Assembly (NCBI RefSeq): GCF_040362915.1
Contig: NZ_AP029612.1
Span: forward strand, 1,736,001-1,800,000
DNA length: 64,000 nucleotides
Direction of reading: 5' to 3'
Source: Sediminibacterium sp. KACHI17
GTDB taxonomy: Bacteria; Bacteroidota; Bacteroidia; Chitinophagales; Chitinophagaceae
Every line of letters begins with the position of its first letter. The first letter of the stretch is position 1. The notes under the pieces are model-generated. The model was not told the DNA's origin and ran no database searches. It saw only the letters and a list, made by a program, of their open reading frames with translations. Below are positions 17,087 through 25,489 of this stretch, piece by piece. The translations under genes were made by a program, and so were the position numbers.

Positions 17087-17121
17087 AACCCCGTTTAGTC
17101 GCCTGAACGGGGTTAACTTTG
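17087..17121 (+). promoter_or_regulatory. Hairpin and overlapping promoter between clpP and clpX
   Basis: AACCCCGTT (17087-17095) pairs with AACGGGGTT (17106-17114); no T-run follows. The right arm runs into TAACTTTG (17114-17121), a TAnnTTTG -7 element. So clpX has its own promoter, and the hairpin may attenuate read-through from clpP. Confidence 0.55.
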
Positions 17122-17178
17122 CAACATAGTACCGATAAATCGTGTCTACTCAATAGTATCGGTACAGACAACAATCGT

Positions 17179-18420
17179 ATGGCAAAATCAAATCATTTAC
17201 ATTGTTCTTTCTGCGGCAGAAACCGCGATGAAGTGAAGATCCTCATAGCAGGACAGGAAGGGCATATCTGTGAGAATTGTGTAGAGCATGCACAGGAGAT
17301 CATTGTACAGGAACTGAATAGTAAATCTGAAAGTAATTCCGGAAACTCAGGCTTTAAACTGAATGTGCGCAAGCCCTCTGAGATCAAGAAGTTTCTCGAT
17401 GAATATGTGATCGGACAAGATGATGCTAAAAAAGTATTATCGGTAGCGGTATACAATCACTTCAAACGTGTTACACAAAAACAGCAACAGGATGATGTTG
17501 AAATCGAGAAGAGCAATATCATCATGGTTGGTGAGACGGGTACAGGTAAAACCTTATTGGCAAAAACCATTGCGCGTTTATTGAACGTTCCTTTCGCCAT
17601 TGTTGATGCAACCGTATTTACCGAAGCGGGTTATGTGGGTGAAGATGTAGAGAGTATGCTGACCCGTCTGCTTCAAAATTGCAACTATGATGTGGCTGCT
17701 GCAGAACGAGGTATTGTATATGTAGATGAGTTGGATAAGATCGCCCGCAAAGGCGATAACCCCTCTATTACCCGTGATGTGAGCGGCGAAGGTGTTCAAC
17801 AAGGATTACTCAAAATGCTCGAAGGCACTGAAGTATTGGTACCACCACAAGGCGGAAGAAAACATCCGGAGCAAAAAATGATCAAAGTAGATACGAAGAA
17901 TATTCTTTTTATATGCGGAGGTGCTTTTGATGGTATCGATAAAGTGATCGCTCGAAGAGTGAACACCAATGCTATCGGATTCAGCGTGAATAAAGAAGAA
18001 CAGGAAATGCAACGTAAGAACCTGTTACAATTTGTAAACGCTCAAGATTTGAAAACATTCGGATTGATTCCTGAATTATTGGGACGTTTACCGGTAGTAA
18101 CACATCTCAATCCGCTGGATCAGGAAACATTGAGAAGCATTCTTACTGAACCTAAAAACTCGCTGATCAAACAATACACCCGTTTATTTGAACTGGAAGG
18201 TATTGAGTTGATCATTGATACAGAAGTACTCGATTTTATGGTTAGTAAAGCACTCGAATACAAATTGGGAGCGCGTGGCTTACGCAGTATCTGCGAAGGT
18301 ATCCTCACCGATGCCATGTTTGAACTACCCGGCAGTGATGTAAAGCAACTGCATGTCACCAAAGCATATGCAGAGCAAATGTTTGGTAAGAGTAAGTTGA
18401 GCGCCTTGAAAGTAGCGTAA
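17179..18420 (+). CDS. clpX: ATP-dependent Clp protease ATP-binding subunit ClpX
   Basis: AAA+ unfoldase that feeds substrates to ClpP. The N-terminal zinc-binding domain has Cys9, Cys12, Cys31 and Cys34; Walker A GETGTGKT is at 118-125, Walker [10 protein letters not shown] follows, and sensor-2 GARGLRS is near the C-terminus. 413 residues is normal. I chose the ATG at 17179; the frame opens further upstream from a TTG at 17119, but that TTG is part of the -7 element, so it cannot be the start. Confidence 0.97.
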   Translation: MAKSNHLHCSFCGRNRDEVKILIAGQEGHICENCVEHAQEIIVQELNSKSESNSGNSGFKLNVRKPSEIKKFLDEYVIGQDDAKKVLSVAVYNHFKRVTQKQQQDDVEIEKSNIIMVGETGTGKTLLAKTIARLLNVPFAIVDATVFTEAGYVGEDVESMLTRLLQNCNYDVAAAERGIVYVDELDKIARKGDNPSITRDVSGEGVQQGLLKMLEGTEVLVPPQGGRKHPEQKMIKVDTKNILFICGGAFDGIDKVIARRVNTNAIGFSVNKEEQEMQRKNLLQFVNAQDLKTFGLIPELLGRLPVVTHLNPLDQETLRSILTEPKNSLIKQYTRLFELEGIELIIDTEVLDFMVSKALEYKLGARGLRSICEGILTDAMFELPGSDVKQLHVTKAYAEQMFGKSKLSALKVA

Positions 18421-18476
18421 GAAAAGAGCCAAAGTTCAAGAAGACAAAGAACAAGTAAGTTTCAAGATATGATCAG

Positions 18477-18506
18477 GCGATGGGAATAACTTCTCATCGC
18501 TTTTTT
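18477..18506 (+). terminator. Terminator of clpX
   Basis: GCGATGGGAA pairs with TTCTCATCGC (one G-T pair), followed by six T. Confidence 0.88.
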
Positions 18507-18530
18507 GTTGCGTCATATTACCTTGCAGGT

Positions 18531-18605
18531 AGCTTATAGCGAATGGTTCATAGCATATAGTAGGAAAGTGTTTCTATCAGCTATGATCTATATGCAATAA
18601 GCCAT
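18531..18605. repeat. Intergenic word repeat (GGTTCATAGCATATAG / CTATGATCTATATGC)
   Basis: Imperfect inverted repeat of the same vocabulary as 16315-16393 and 19216-19258, between the clpX terminator and the small ORF. Confidence 0.6.
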
Positions 18606-18627
18606 CAGCAATCAAAAACCAAAAGAG

Positions 18628-18795
18628 ATGAACGAACTTATTGAAAGATTAACCAAAGAAGCAGGTTTAAATCCTGAACAGGCACAGAAAGCAGTGACCA
18701 CGATCGCGAATTTTGTAAAAGAGAAATTCCCAATGTTAGGTGGAGCTGTTGATCAAATCTTCGCGGCAGGAGCTAAAGAAGACGGAGCAGAATAG
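18628..18795 (+). CDS. 55-residue protein of unknown function
   Basis: Short open frame ATG 18628 to TAG 18793-18795, preceded by AAAAGAG. The product MNELIERLTKEAGLNPEQAQ... continues with KAVTTIANFVKEKF and ends GAKEDGAE. It looks like a compact helical protein; the LNPEQAQKAV...FVKEKFPMLGGAVDQIF pattern resembles small conserved Bacteroidota proteins I cannot name. Codon use and amphipathic spacing support coding. Flanked by intergenic repeats on both sides. Confidence 0.65.
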   Translation: MNELIERLTKEAGLNPEQAQKAVTTIANFVKEKFPMLGGAVDQIFAAGAKEDGAE

Positions 18796-18899
18796 TGAGT
18801 AGGGAATGGTCAATAGTGAGTGGGATGACTTTGTGAGTGGTCAATGGTCAATAAAAAACTGACTACTCACTATTCACAATTGACTATTCACCATTCACT
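18796..18899. repeat. Intergenic inverted repeat, AGTGAGTAGGGAATGGTCAATAG family
   Basis: Left words GAATGGTCAATAGTGAGTGGG and GAGTGGTCAATGGTCAAT; right words GACTACTCACTATTCACAATTG and ACTATTCACCATTCACT. Imperfect complements, same vocabulary as 6287-6375. Confidence 0.75.
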
Positions 18900-19215
18900 T
18901 CCTCACCAATCGATAAGAAGCTTCTATAAAACCTTTGAGTTGTTTTGATGATAAGACTCCGTCTATGACTATGGTATTCCAATGTTTCTTATTCATATGA
19001 TAACCGGGAAGTACGGATTGAGGATACCTTTCTCTTAATTCCACCGCTTCATCCGGATCACATTTTACATTGAATTGAAGTGGATCATTATCCAATCCCA
19101 TCAAGAAAAATATTTTCCCATTCACCTTATATACCAAGGTGTCAGGACCAAAAGGGGTGGTCTCTTCCACATCAGCAAAAGAAAGGACAAAGTCTCGTAG
19201 CGATTCAATGTTCAT
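18895..19215 (-). CDS. MmcQ/YjbR family protein
   Basis: 106 residues from the ATG at 19213-19215 (MNIESLRDFVLSF). The fold is that of the YjbR/CyaY-like family: TPFGPDTLVYKVNGKIFFLM, LQFNVKCDPDEAVELRERYP and HWNTIVIDG are the typical blocks. It has been proposed to bind DNA, but the function is not known. An in-frame start 18 bp upstream falls in a repeat and is unlikely. Confidence 0.85.
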   Translation of the reverse strand: MNIESLRDFVLSFADVEETTPFGPDTLVYKVNGKIFFLMGLDNDPLQFNVKCDPDEAVELRERYPQSVLPGYHMNKKHWNTIVIDGVLSSKQLKGFIEASYRLVRK

Positions 19216-19257
19216 AGATATTTTTTGGTTCATAGACCATGATCTATGAACTATGTA
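19216..19257. repeat. Short intergenic inverted repeat (GGTTCATAGACC / GATCTATGAAC)
   Basis: GTTCATAGACCATGATCTATGAAC is a near-palindrome between korA and the MmcQ-like gene. Confidence 0.6.
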
Positions 19258-21105
19258 CTATAACATCTTCTTCAGCGCATCCACCAATTCACCTTTTGTA
19301 ATAGGTACACCCATGATCTTATTATATCCTTGGGCATCAACCAAGTATTGATCGCGGATGATCTTGATGAGTTGTCCGTTATTGATCTCAGGTATCAGTA
19401 CTTTTTCAAAATTACCGATCATCTCACCCAGATTTTTAGGGAATGGACGTAAGTAGCGAATATGTGCATGACTGATAGCATGTCCCTCAGCTTGTAATTC
19501 CTGTACAGCACTTTTGATGGCACCATAGGTAGAACCCCAACCCAGCACCAATATTTTTCCTTTTTCAGGACCACTATCTAACGTTTGTAAAGGAATATAG
19601 TCTGCGATCTTATCTACTTTGGCCTGACGTGTTTTCACCATATGCTGGTGATTCTCCGGTTCGTAGTTTACATTACCTGTAACATCCTGCTTCTCTAATC
19701 CGCCGATACGATGCTCTAATCCGGGTGTGCCGGGAACAGCCCACGGACGAACCAGTTTTTCATCACGTTTATACGGCATGAATTTTTCTTCTCCGTCTGC
19801 CAATCCTTTCTTGAATTGTACTTCAATGGGTTTCAGATCCGCACTGGTAGGGAAGCGCCATGGTTCAGCGCCATTCGCGATATATCCATCACTTAATAAG
19901 ATCACCGGTGTCATATGTTGTACAGCAATACGCACTGCTTCAAAAGCAACATCAAAACAATCACTCGGTGTGGAAGATGCGATCACAGGCATGGGACATT
20001 CCCCGTTTCTGCCATAATAGGCTTGCAACAGATCACTCTGTTCTGTTTTCGTTGGTAAACCAGTTGATGGTCCGCCTCTTTGAATATTCACGATCAATAA
20101 AGGGATCTCAAGCATCACGGCCAAACCCATTGCTTCTGTTTTCAAAGCCATGCCTGGTCCGGATGTTGTTGTTACACCTAATGATCCACCATAGCTGGCA
20201 CCGATGGCTGCAGTGATTCCTGCAATCTCATCTTCTGCCTGAAATGTGCGAACACCAAAAGACTTGTATTTACTCAGCTCATGTAAAATATCTGAAGCAG
20301 GTGTGATTGGATAAGTTCCAAGGAAAATAGATAACCCACTTTTCTCACTCGCGGCGATCAATCCCATTGCCAATGCCTGATTACCCATGATACTACGATA
20401 CACACCGGGTTTCATCTTTGCCTTCTCCACTTTATAACGAGTAGTGAATGCTTCAGTGGTATCACCATAATTATAGCCTGCTTGTAATACTTTGATATTA
20501 CTCTGCAGGATCACATCCTTCTTTCCAAATTTCTCTTTGAGAAAATCGATGGTATTATCGAGACTGCGATTATACATCCAATACAGCAGTCCGAGAACAA
20601 ACATGTTTTTAGCACGATCTCTCTCTTTCGTACCTAACTCTGTGAATTCTTTCAACGCTTCACGGGTAAGCTTGGTAACATCTACTTTGGTCAGTTCAAA
20701 GCCATCCAGACTACCATCTTCCAAAGGATTTACGCCATCAGGATAATTGGCCAGACGAAGATTCTTGGCATCAAAACCATCAATATTGGCAATGATCTTA
20801 CCACCCGGTTTGATACTTTTCAAGTTCACTTTCAAAGCAGCAGCATTCATTGCCACCAATACATCACAAAGATCACCCGGCGTAAATACACGATCACTAG
20901 AAAAACGCAACTGGAAACCACTCACACCAGGCAGGGTACCGATCGGAGCACGTATCTCCGCAGGGAAATCAGGGAAGGTTGCCAGATCAATCCCTAATAA
21001 GGCTGTATTATTGGTAAACTGCTGTCCGGTCAACTGCATACCATCCCCACTATCACCCGCAAATTTGATGACCACATCTTGTAAAAGCGCTTCTTTTCTT
21101 TCCAT
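19258..21105 (-). CDS. korA: 2-oxoacid:ferredoxin oxidoreductase, fused gamma-alpha subunit (KorA-like)
   Basis: 615-residue chain with an N-terminal gamma-type domain (about 8-190: KFAGDSGDGMQLTGQQF) and an alpha-type domain (GTYPITPASDILHELSKY, EDEIAGITAAIGASYGGSLG). Such chains oxidatively decarboxylate 2-oxoglutarate or another 2-oxoacid to the acyl-CoA and reduce ferredoxin, together with a thiamine-binding beta subunit. That beta subunit (korB) normally follows directly but is not next to it here: downstream lies the MmcQ-like gene. The -7 element TAACTTTG is at 21131-21124. Confidence 0.93.
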   Translation of the reverse strand: MERKEALLQDVVIKFAGDSGDGMQLTGQQFTNNTALLGIDLATFPDFPAEIRAPIGTLPGVSGFQLRFSSDRVFTPGDLCDVLVAMNAAALKVNLKSIKPGGKIIANIDGFDAKNLRLANYPDGVNPLEDGSLDGFELTKVDVTKLTREALKEFTELGTKERDRAKNMFVLGLLYWMYNRSLDNTIDFLKEKFGKKDVILQSNIKVLQAGYNYGDTTEAFTTRYKVEKAKMKPGVYRSIMGNQALAMGLIAASEKSGLSIFLGTYPITPASDILHELSKYKSFGVRTFQAEDEIAGITAAIGASYGGSLGVTTTSGPGMALKTEAMGLAVMLEIPLLIVNIQRGGPSTGLPTKTEQSDLLQAYYGRNGECPMPVIASSTPSDCFDVAFEAVRIAVQHMTPVILLSDGYIANGAEPWRFPTSADLKPIEVQFKKGLADGEEKFMPYKRDEKLVRPWAVPGTPGLEHRIGGLEKQDVTGNVNYEPENHQHMVKTRQAKVDKIADYIPLQTLDSGPEKGKILVLGWGSTYGAIKSAVQELQAEGHAISHAHIRYLRPFPKNLGEMIGNFEKVLIPEINNGQLIKIIRDQYLVDAQGYNKIMGVPITKGELVDALKKML

Positions 21106-21123
21106 CTGCCTAGATTATTCCAG

Positions 21124-21131
21124 CAAAGTTA
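21124..21131 (-). promoter_or_regulatory. -7 element of korA (TAACTTTG)
   Basis: Minus-strand TAACTTTG matches TAnnTTTG and ends 18 nt before the korA ATG. Confidence 0.55.
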
Positions 21132-21182
21132 CAGTTTACAGGGATGTTTGCGTGTCGTTTTTTAGTCATCGGTTTAGGGGCA

Positions 21183-21250
21183 AGCATATAGTTCATAGTC
21201 ATTCGCAAATAGCCAAGGAATGATTAGACAATATGCAATGAACAGTAAGC
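21183..21250. repeat. Degenerate intergenic word repeat (AGCATATAGTTCATAGTCATTC)
   Basis: Words CATATAGTTCATAGTC and GACAATATGCAATGAACAG are weak complements; vocabulary as in 18531-18605. Confidence 0.45.
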
Positions 21251-21346
21251 ACTAAACACAGAATAATGGAATACAAAGAATAACTTAAAATTAGATCCTT
21301 GAAGTCTTGTTAGCTTTCCGAAGTGAGGAAAAACCGATAGTTTCAG

Positions 21347-21354
21347 TACATTTG
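21347..21354 (+). promoter_or_regulatory. -7 element of the Bax-inhibitor-like gene (TACATTTG)
   Basis: TAnnTTTG match 22 nt before the ATG at 21377. Confidence 0.55.
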
Positions 21355-21376
21355 AATAAGATAAATATTAAGAACT

Positions 21377-22144
21377 ATGGCTCTATTTAAATCGGGTAAC
21401 CCTACCCTTACGGAAAAAATGTTCAACAAAAGTCTGCAGGCGGAAGCCGATATGCAGGGAACCATGAGTGTTCGTGGCACCATCAACAAATTTGGTTTCA
21501 TGATGCTGATGGTCATCGCAGGCGCCGCTTATACGTGGAACCTGTTCGAACAACTCAATGAAGGACTGATGTACACCTTAATGATCGTAGGTGCTATCGG
21601 TGGACTGATCACTGCTTTGATCATTTCTTTTAAACCTACCTGGGCACGTTTTCTGGCGCCTGCATATGGTATTCTAGAAGGCTTTTTCATCGGTGGTATT
21701 TCCGCTGTGATGAATGCTGCTTTTGCTGATAAATATCCTGGATTGATCATGCAGGCCGTGGGACTCACTTTCGGTGTGGCCATTGCAATGTTCTTGTTGT
21801 ATAATTTCCGTATCATCAATGCTACCCAGAAATTCAAATCAGTGGTTATCGGTGCAACACTGGGTATTGGTATCTTTTATCTTATCACGATGGTACTCCG
21901 TTTATTTGGTGTGAATGTAAGCTTCATGTATGATAGCAGTTGGTTAAGTATTGGTATCAGCTTATTTGTAGTATCAATTGCGGCACTGAACCTGATCATG
22001 GATTTTGATATGATTGAACAGGGCTCCGAAATGGGTGCCCCAAAACATATGGAATGGTATGGCGCATTCGGTTTGATGGTCACTATTGTGTGGCTGTACA
22101 TCGAAATCCTGCGTCTGTTGAGTAAACTTGGCAGTAGAGATTAG
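21377..22144 (+). CDS. Bax inhibitor-1 / YccA family membrane protein
   Basis: 255 residues with about seven hydrophobic segments after a soluble N-terminus of about 35 residues (SGNPTLTEKMFNKSLQ). The family includes YccA/YetJ, pH-sensitive calcium-leak or FtsH-modulating membrane proteins; the actual role is not determined. The acidic residues of MDFDMIEQG between the last two helices correspond to the conserved Asp pair region. Single gene with its own promoter and terminator. Confidence 0.88.
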   Translation: MALFKSGNPTLTEKMFNKSLQAEADMQGTMSVRGTINKFGFMMLMVIAGAAYTWNLFEQLNEGLMYTLMIVGAIGGLITALIISFKPTWARFLAPAYGILEGFFIGGISAVMNAAFADKYPGLIMQAVGLTFGVAIAMFLLYNFRIINATQKFKSVVIGATLGIGIFYLITMVLRLFGVNVSFMYDSSWLSIGISLFVVSIAALNLIMDFDMIEQGSEMGAPKHMEWYGAFGLMVTIVWLYIEILRLLSKLGSRD

Positions 22145-22166
22145 TCCTTCTATATTTATATTTTTC

Positions 22167-22196
22167 AAGCCATCCCGTTGAGCGGGATGGCTTTTT
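22167..22196 (+). terminator. Terminator of the Bax-inhibitor-like gene
   Basis: AAGCCATCCCG pairs with CGGGATGGCTT over loop TTGAG, followed by a T-run. Confidence 0.93.
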
Positions 22197-22252
22197 TATA
22201 CGTCTCCTTTTCTTGATTACAAGTATCTTAGTCGCATCGTAAAGTGTAAACC

Positions 22253-24277
22253 ATGGAATTTCATCGCAAATCATTGTCAGACGCTGAACTGATCTATATC
22301 TACCGTAATATTCTCCTTCCACGCATGATCGAAGAAAAAATGCTGGTATTACTCCGACAAGGTAAGATCAGTAAATGGTTCAGTGGCATTGGACAGGAGG
22401 CGATCGCAGTGGGAAGTACACTTGCTTTACAAAAAGATGAATGGATCATGCCATTGCATCGGAATCTAGGCGTTTTCACCAGCAGACAAATGGGGCTGGA
22501 GAAATTATTCAAACAATGGCAAGGCAATAAAGATGGTTATAGCAATGGTCGTGAACGTAGTTTTCATTTTGGTAGTAAGCCACACTATATCTGCGGCATG
22601 ATCTCTCACCTAGGACCTCAGTTGGCATTGGCAGATGGTGTTGCATTGGCTTACAAACTCAGACAAGACAATAAAGTATCCCTTGCTTATTCAGGAGATG
22701 GAGGAACAAGTGAAGGAGATTTTCATGAAGCGCTCAATGTAGCCGCTGTGTGGGAACTGCCGGTCATATTTGTGATCGAGAACAATGGATATGGGTTGAG
22801 TACCCCGGTGAATGAACAGTACCGTTGTGAAAGTCTGGTTGATAAAGCTGCAGGTTATGGCATGGAAGGTGTGCGTATTGATGGCAATAATATTTTAGAA
22901 GTGTATGATACCATCAGAGGTGTTCGAGACTATTGTATACAAAATCAAAAGCCTTATCTGATAGAATGCATGACCTTCCGTATGCGTGGTCATGAAGAAG
23001 CCAGCGGTACCAAATATGTACCTCAAGAGCTATTTGAAGAATGGGGTAAGAAAGATCCCGTTAAAAATTATGAGCAATACCTCATATCAGAAGGCGTACT
23101 GAATGAAATGCAAGTAGCTGATATCAGACATGAATTCAAAGAATACATAGAATCTGAACTCAAATCCGCCTTCGAAGCAGAAGCCATTGTTCCGAACAGT
23201 GAAGAAGAATTGAAAGATGTCTATGCAAAAAAGTCTATGGCCCATGGACCATCGACCATGGACTTAAACATTGAAGGACCTGTACTTACTATCGACTACT
23301 CACAACTCGTCAAACCCGAAAAACGTTTCGTTGATGCCATACAGGAAGGATTACGCATGAGTATGGAAAAACATGAGAACCTGATTTTGATGGGACAAGA
23401 TATTGCCGAGTATGGAGGAGCATTTAAAATAACTGAAGGTTTTGTTCAGCAGTTTGGCAAAGCTCGTGTACGAAACACTCCATTATGCGAGAGTGCTATT
23501 GTGGGAACAGCATTGGGATTGAGTTTGGAAGGATTCAAGAGTATGATGGAAATGCAGTTTGCTGATTTTGTGAGTGTGGGATTCAATCAGATCGTAAACA
23601 ATCTTGCCAAGATACATTATCGCTGGGGGCAAAATGCGGATGTAGTGATTCGTATGCCCACAGGTGGTGGTGTAGGCGCTGGACCTTTTCACTCACAAAG
23701 TAATGAAGCCTGGTTTACACATGTACCCGGATTAAAAGTAGTGTACCCATCCAATCCCCAAGATGCAAAAGGATTATTGATCGCAGCGATCAATGATCCC
23801 AATCCGGTATTGTTTTTTGAACACAAAGCATTGTACAGAAGTGTGAGTGGAGCGGTGCCAGAGATCTATTATGAAACTCCGATCGGGAAGGCCGCTGTAA
23901 CAAAAGAAGGAACCGATATTACTGTGATCACTTATGGATCGGGTGTGCATTGGGCATTGGAATACCAAGAACAACATCCGGATGTTTCACTACACATACT
24001 AGACCTAAGAACCTTATTACCATTAGATCTTGAAGGCATTCGTGCAGCTGTGGCGAAAACCGGAAAAGTATTGATACTACATGAAGATACCCTCACCGGA
24101 GGTATTGGTGGTGAAGTGAGTGCATGGATCAGCGAGCATTGCTTTGAATTATTGGATGCTCCTGTCATGCGTTGTGCATCATTAGATACACCAGTGCCTT
24201 TCAATATGGAACTTGAGAAGAATTTTATGGCAAAGAATAGAATAAATGAGTTTGTACGTAAACTTGAGAAATATTGA
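22253..24277 (+). CDS. 2-oxoacid dehydrogenase E1, alpha and beta subunits in one chain
   Basis: Thiamine-dependent E1 of the branched-chain or related 2-oxoacid dehydrogenase complex. The alpha part (1 to about 325) has the TPP motif GDGGTSEGDFHEALNVA from 148 on, ending with Asn-Asn-Gly at 177-179; the beta part (from about 345) begins KRFVDAIQEGLRMSMEKHENL and contains GAGPFHSQSNEAWFTHVPGLKV. One-chain E1s of this type are common in Bacteroidota. The joint, residues 328-337 (SMAHGPSTMD), is encoded by a copy of the intergenic repeat word. The E2 and E3 genes are not adjacent. Confidence 0.94.
   Translation: MEFHRKSLSDAELIYIYRNILLPRMIEEKMLVLLRQGKISKWFSGIGQEAIAVGSTLALQKDEWIMPLHRNLGVFTSRQMGLEKLFKQWQGNKDGYSNGRERSFHFGSKPHYICGMISHLGPQLALADGVALAYKLRQDNKVSLAYSGDGGTSEGDFHEALNVAAVWELPVIFVIENNGYGLSTPVNEQYRCESLVDKAAGYGMEGVRIDGNNILEVYDTIRGVRDYCIQNQKPYLIECMTFRMRGHEEASGTKYVPQELFEEWGKKDPVKNYEQYLISEGVLNEMQVADIRHEFKEYIESELKSAFEAEAIVPNSEEELKDVYAKKSMAHGPSTMDLNIEGPVLTIDYSQLVKPEKRFVDAIQEGLRMSMEKHENLILMGQDIAEYGGAFKITEGFVQQFGKARVRNTPLCESAIVGTALGLSLEGFKSMMEMQFADFVSVGFNQIVNNLAKIHYRWGQNADVVIRMPTGGGVGAGPFHSQSNEAWFTHVPGLKVVYPSNPQDAKGLLIAAINDPNPVLFFEHKALYRSVSGAVPEIYYETPIGKAAVTKEGTDITVITYGSGVHWALEYQEQHPDVSLHILDLRTLLPLDLEGIRAAVAKTGKVLILHEDTLTGGIGGEVSAWISEHCFELLDAPVMRCASLDTPVPFNMELEKNFMAKNRINEFVRKLEKY
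23234..23263 (+). repeat. Intergenic-type repeat word inside the E1 alpha/beta linker
   Basis: CATGGACCATCGACCAT at 23243-23259 is identical over 17 nt to the complement of 9971-9987 in the hairpin after the helicase gene; the neighbouring CTATGGCCCATGG and CCATGG extend the likeness. It is translated as SMAHGPSTMD. Confidence 0.75.
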
Positions 24278-24560
24278 ATATAGCAAAGCACAATAATGAA
24301 TAAGGAAATGTTCGCTTTACTGGGTAAATAGTTTCTTTATACAAGCGTTATAACCCCGTTATTAGTCTGCTACAAGTCCGTTGCCGGTGCGTCATACATC
24401 TATTACCCATCAGGTATGATCATATGGCTCCTACTATCACCATTCCATACCTATCATATGATACGAACATCCTAATAGTAGGTAGATCGCTAAGCGATCT
24501 ATTCTTATACCGCCATTCATTCCTCAGCTGATTTTTTATAAGAGCAGTAATGTAATTTTA
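24278..24560. other. 283-bp gap between converging genes
   Basis: No convincing open frame or RNA gene. It holds a 17-bp near-perfect palindrome AGATCGCTAAGCGATCT at 24484-24500 without a following T-run, and AT-rich direct words (TATCATATGATAC). Possibly terminating sequence for both flanking genes. Confidence 0.5.
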
Positions 24561-25328
24561 TTATATAAACCCTACTTTCACTTTGTATCTTTTTGTTCCG
24601 CGAAACTCCTCTTCCATCTTAAGCACATCTCCAGTTTTTTTACTGACATAAAACGTTTGCAACGAAAACGAACTCTTTCTTTGTAAGACCCAACATTCAG
24701 TCTCTTTCTGGTCATAACTGATCAAGAAACCGGTTCCAATAACGGTATATGCCTGTAAGAAAGGAGCAGCACCAGGTTCAAAAAAATTGATCAAAAAAGT
24801 TCTATTTGCTTTATAAGAAAGCATGGGTAAAATTGCCAAATCAATATTCCAGTTCAAAGCATATTTGGATGCAGAGGAATCAAATCTTCTCCATCGAATT
24901 TGATTACTTCTGGCGGTATCTTCAGATGTAATTGACTTACCATTGATACTATAGGTTTTTTGATCAAAATCCATATCCAATGATGAGGAAAAGTTAGAAC
25001 TCGACTTATGTTGACGTGTAGCAAAAGTTCGACCATCGCAGATAGTATGTGTAAACATCATGACAGTATCACGTCCGGTAACAAACTGTCGAATACTGAA
25101 AGCCGATTGCTGCTGGTACAATACGGGTTCAATAACCATTTCCCAAGAAATTAGATTACGTTTAATACTATCCTTTCCATTGCTACTATAATTAATCCAA
25201 TAGTGTTTCCCTAGCCTGATTTTTTTTGTATCAATATCTTTTGGTCCAACAATAATGGTATCTGCTTTTTGCGCAAGGCCGTTGGTACAGAGTAGAACAA
25301 GAAGAAATAACCTTGAAAAATATTTCAT
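24561..25328 (-). CDS. Secreted protein of unknown function
   Basis: 255 residues with a signal peptide (1-19, ending GLAQK). The mature part is rich in beta strands and polar residues; NLISWEMVIEPVLYQQQSAF, YSINGKSITSEDTA and FYVSKKTGDVLKMEEEFRGTKRYKV give it the look of a DUF3108- or LolA-like open beta barrel, in which the last strands report a conversion-type sheet. That likeness is by pattern only. No operon partner. Confidence 0.7.
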   Translation of the reverse strand: MKYFSRLFLLVLLCTNGLAQKADTIIVGPKDIDTKKIRLGKHYWINYSSNGKDSIKRNLISWEMVIEPVLYQQQSAFSIRQFVTGRDTVMMFTHTICDGRTFATRQHKSSSNFSSSLDMDFDQKTYSINGKSITSEDTARSNQIRWRRFDSSASKYALNWNIDLAILPMLSYKANRTFLINFFEPGAAPFLQAYTVIGTGFLISYDQKETECWVLQRKSSFSLQTFYVSKKTGDVLKMEEEFRGTKRYKVKVGFI

Positions 25329-25489
25329 AGATAAAATTATTAATGACTATCTAAGCTATTATGACTTCCAAGTAACCATTTGTGAAAGTCTACGAAAAAG
25401 CTATTCAACTGTATAGAAACCGATTTAAATAGACTTAGTAACTTTTTCTTGAAAAGAGAGTATATTTCCAATACAAGAACCCATCTAAT

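Noticed and set aside
17119..17178. TTG start 20 codons upstream of clpX
   Set aside because: The TTG is part of the TAACTTTG promoter element, and ClpX proteins begin near the zinc-binding domain.
24484..24500. Palindrome AGATCGCTAAGCGATCT as an intrinsic terminator
   Set aside because: No T-run follows on either strand, so I list it only as a palindrome.
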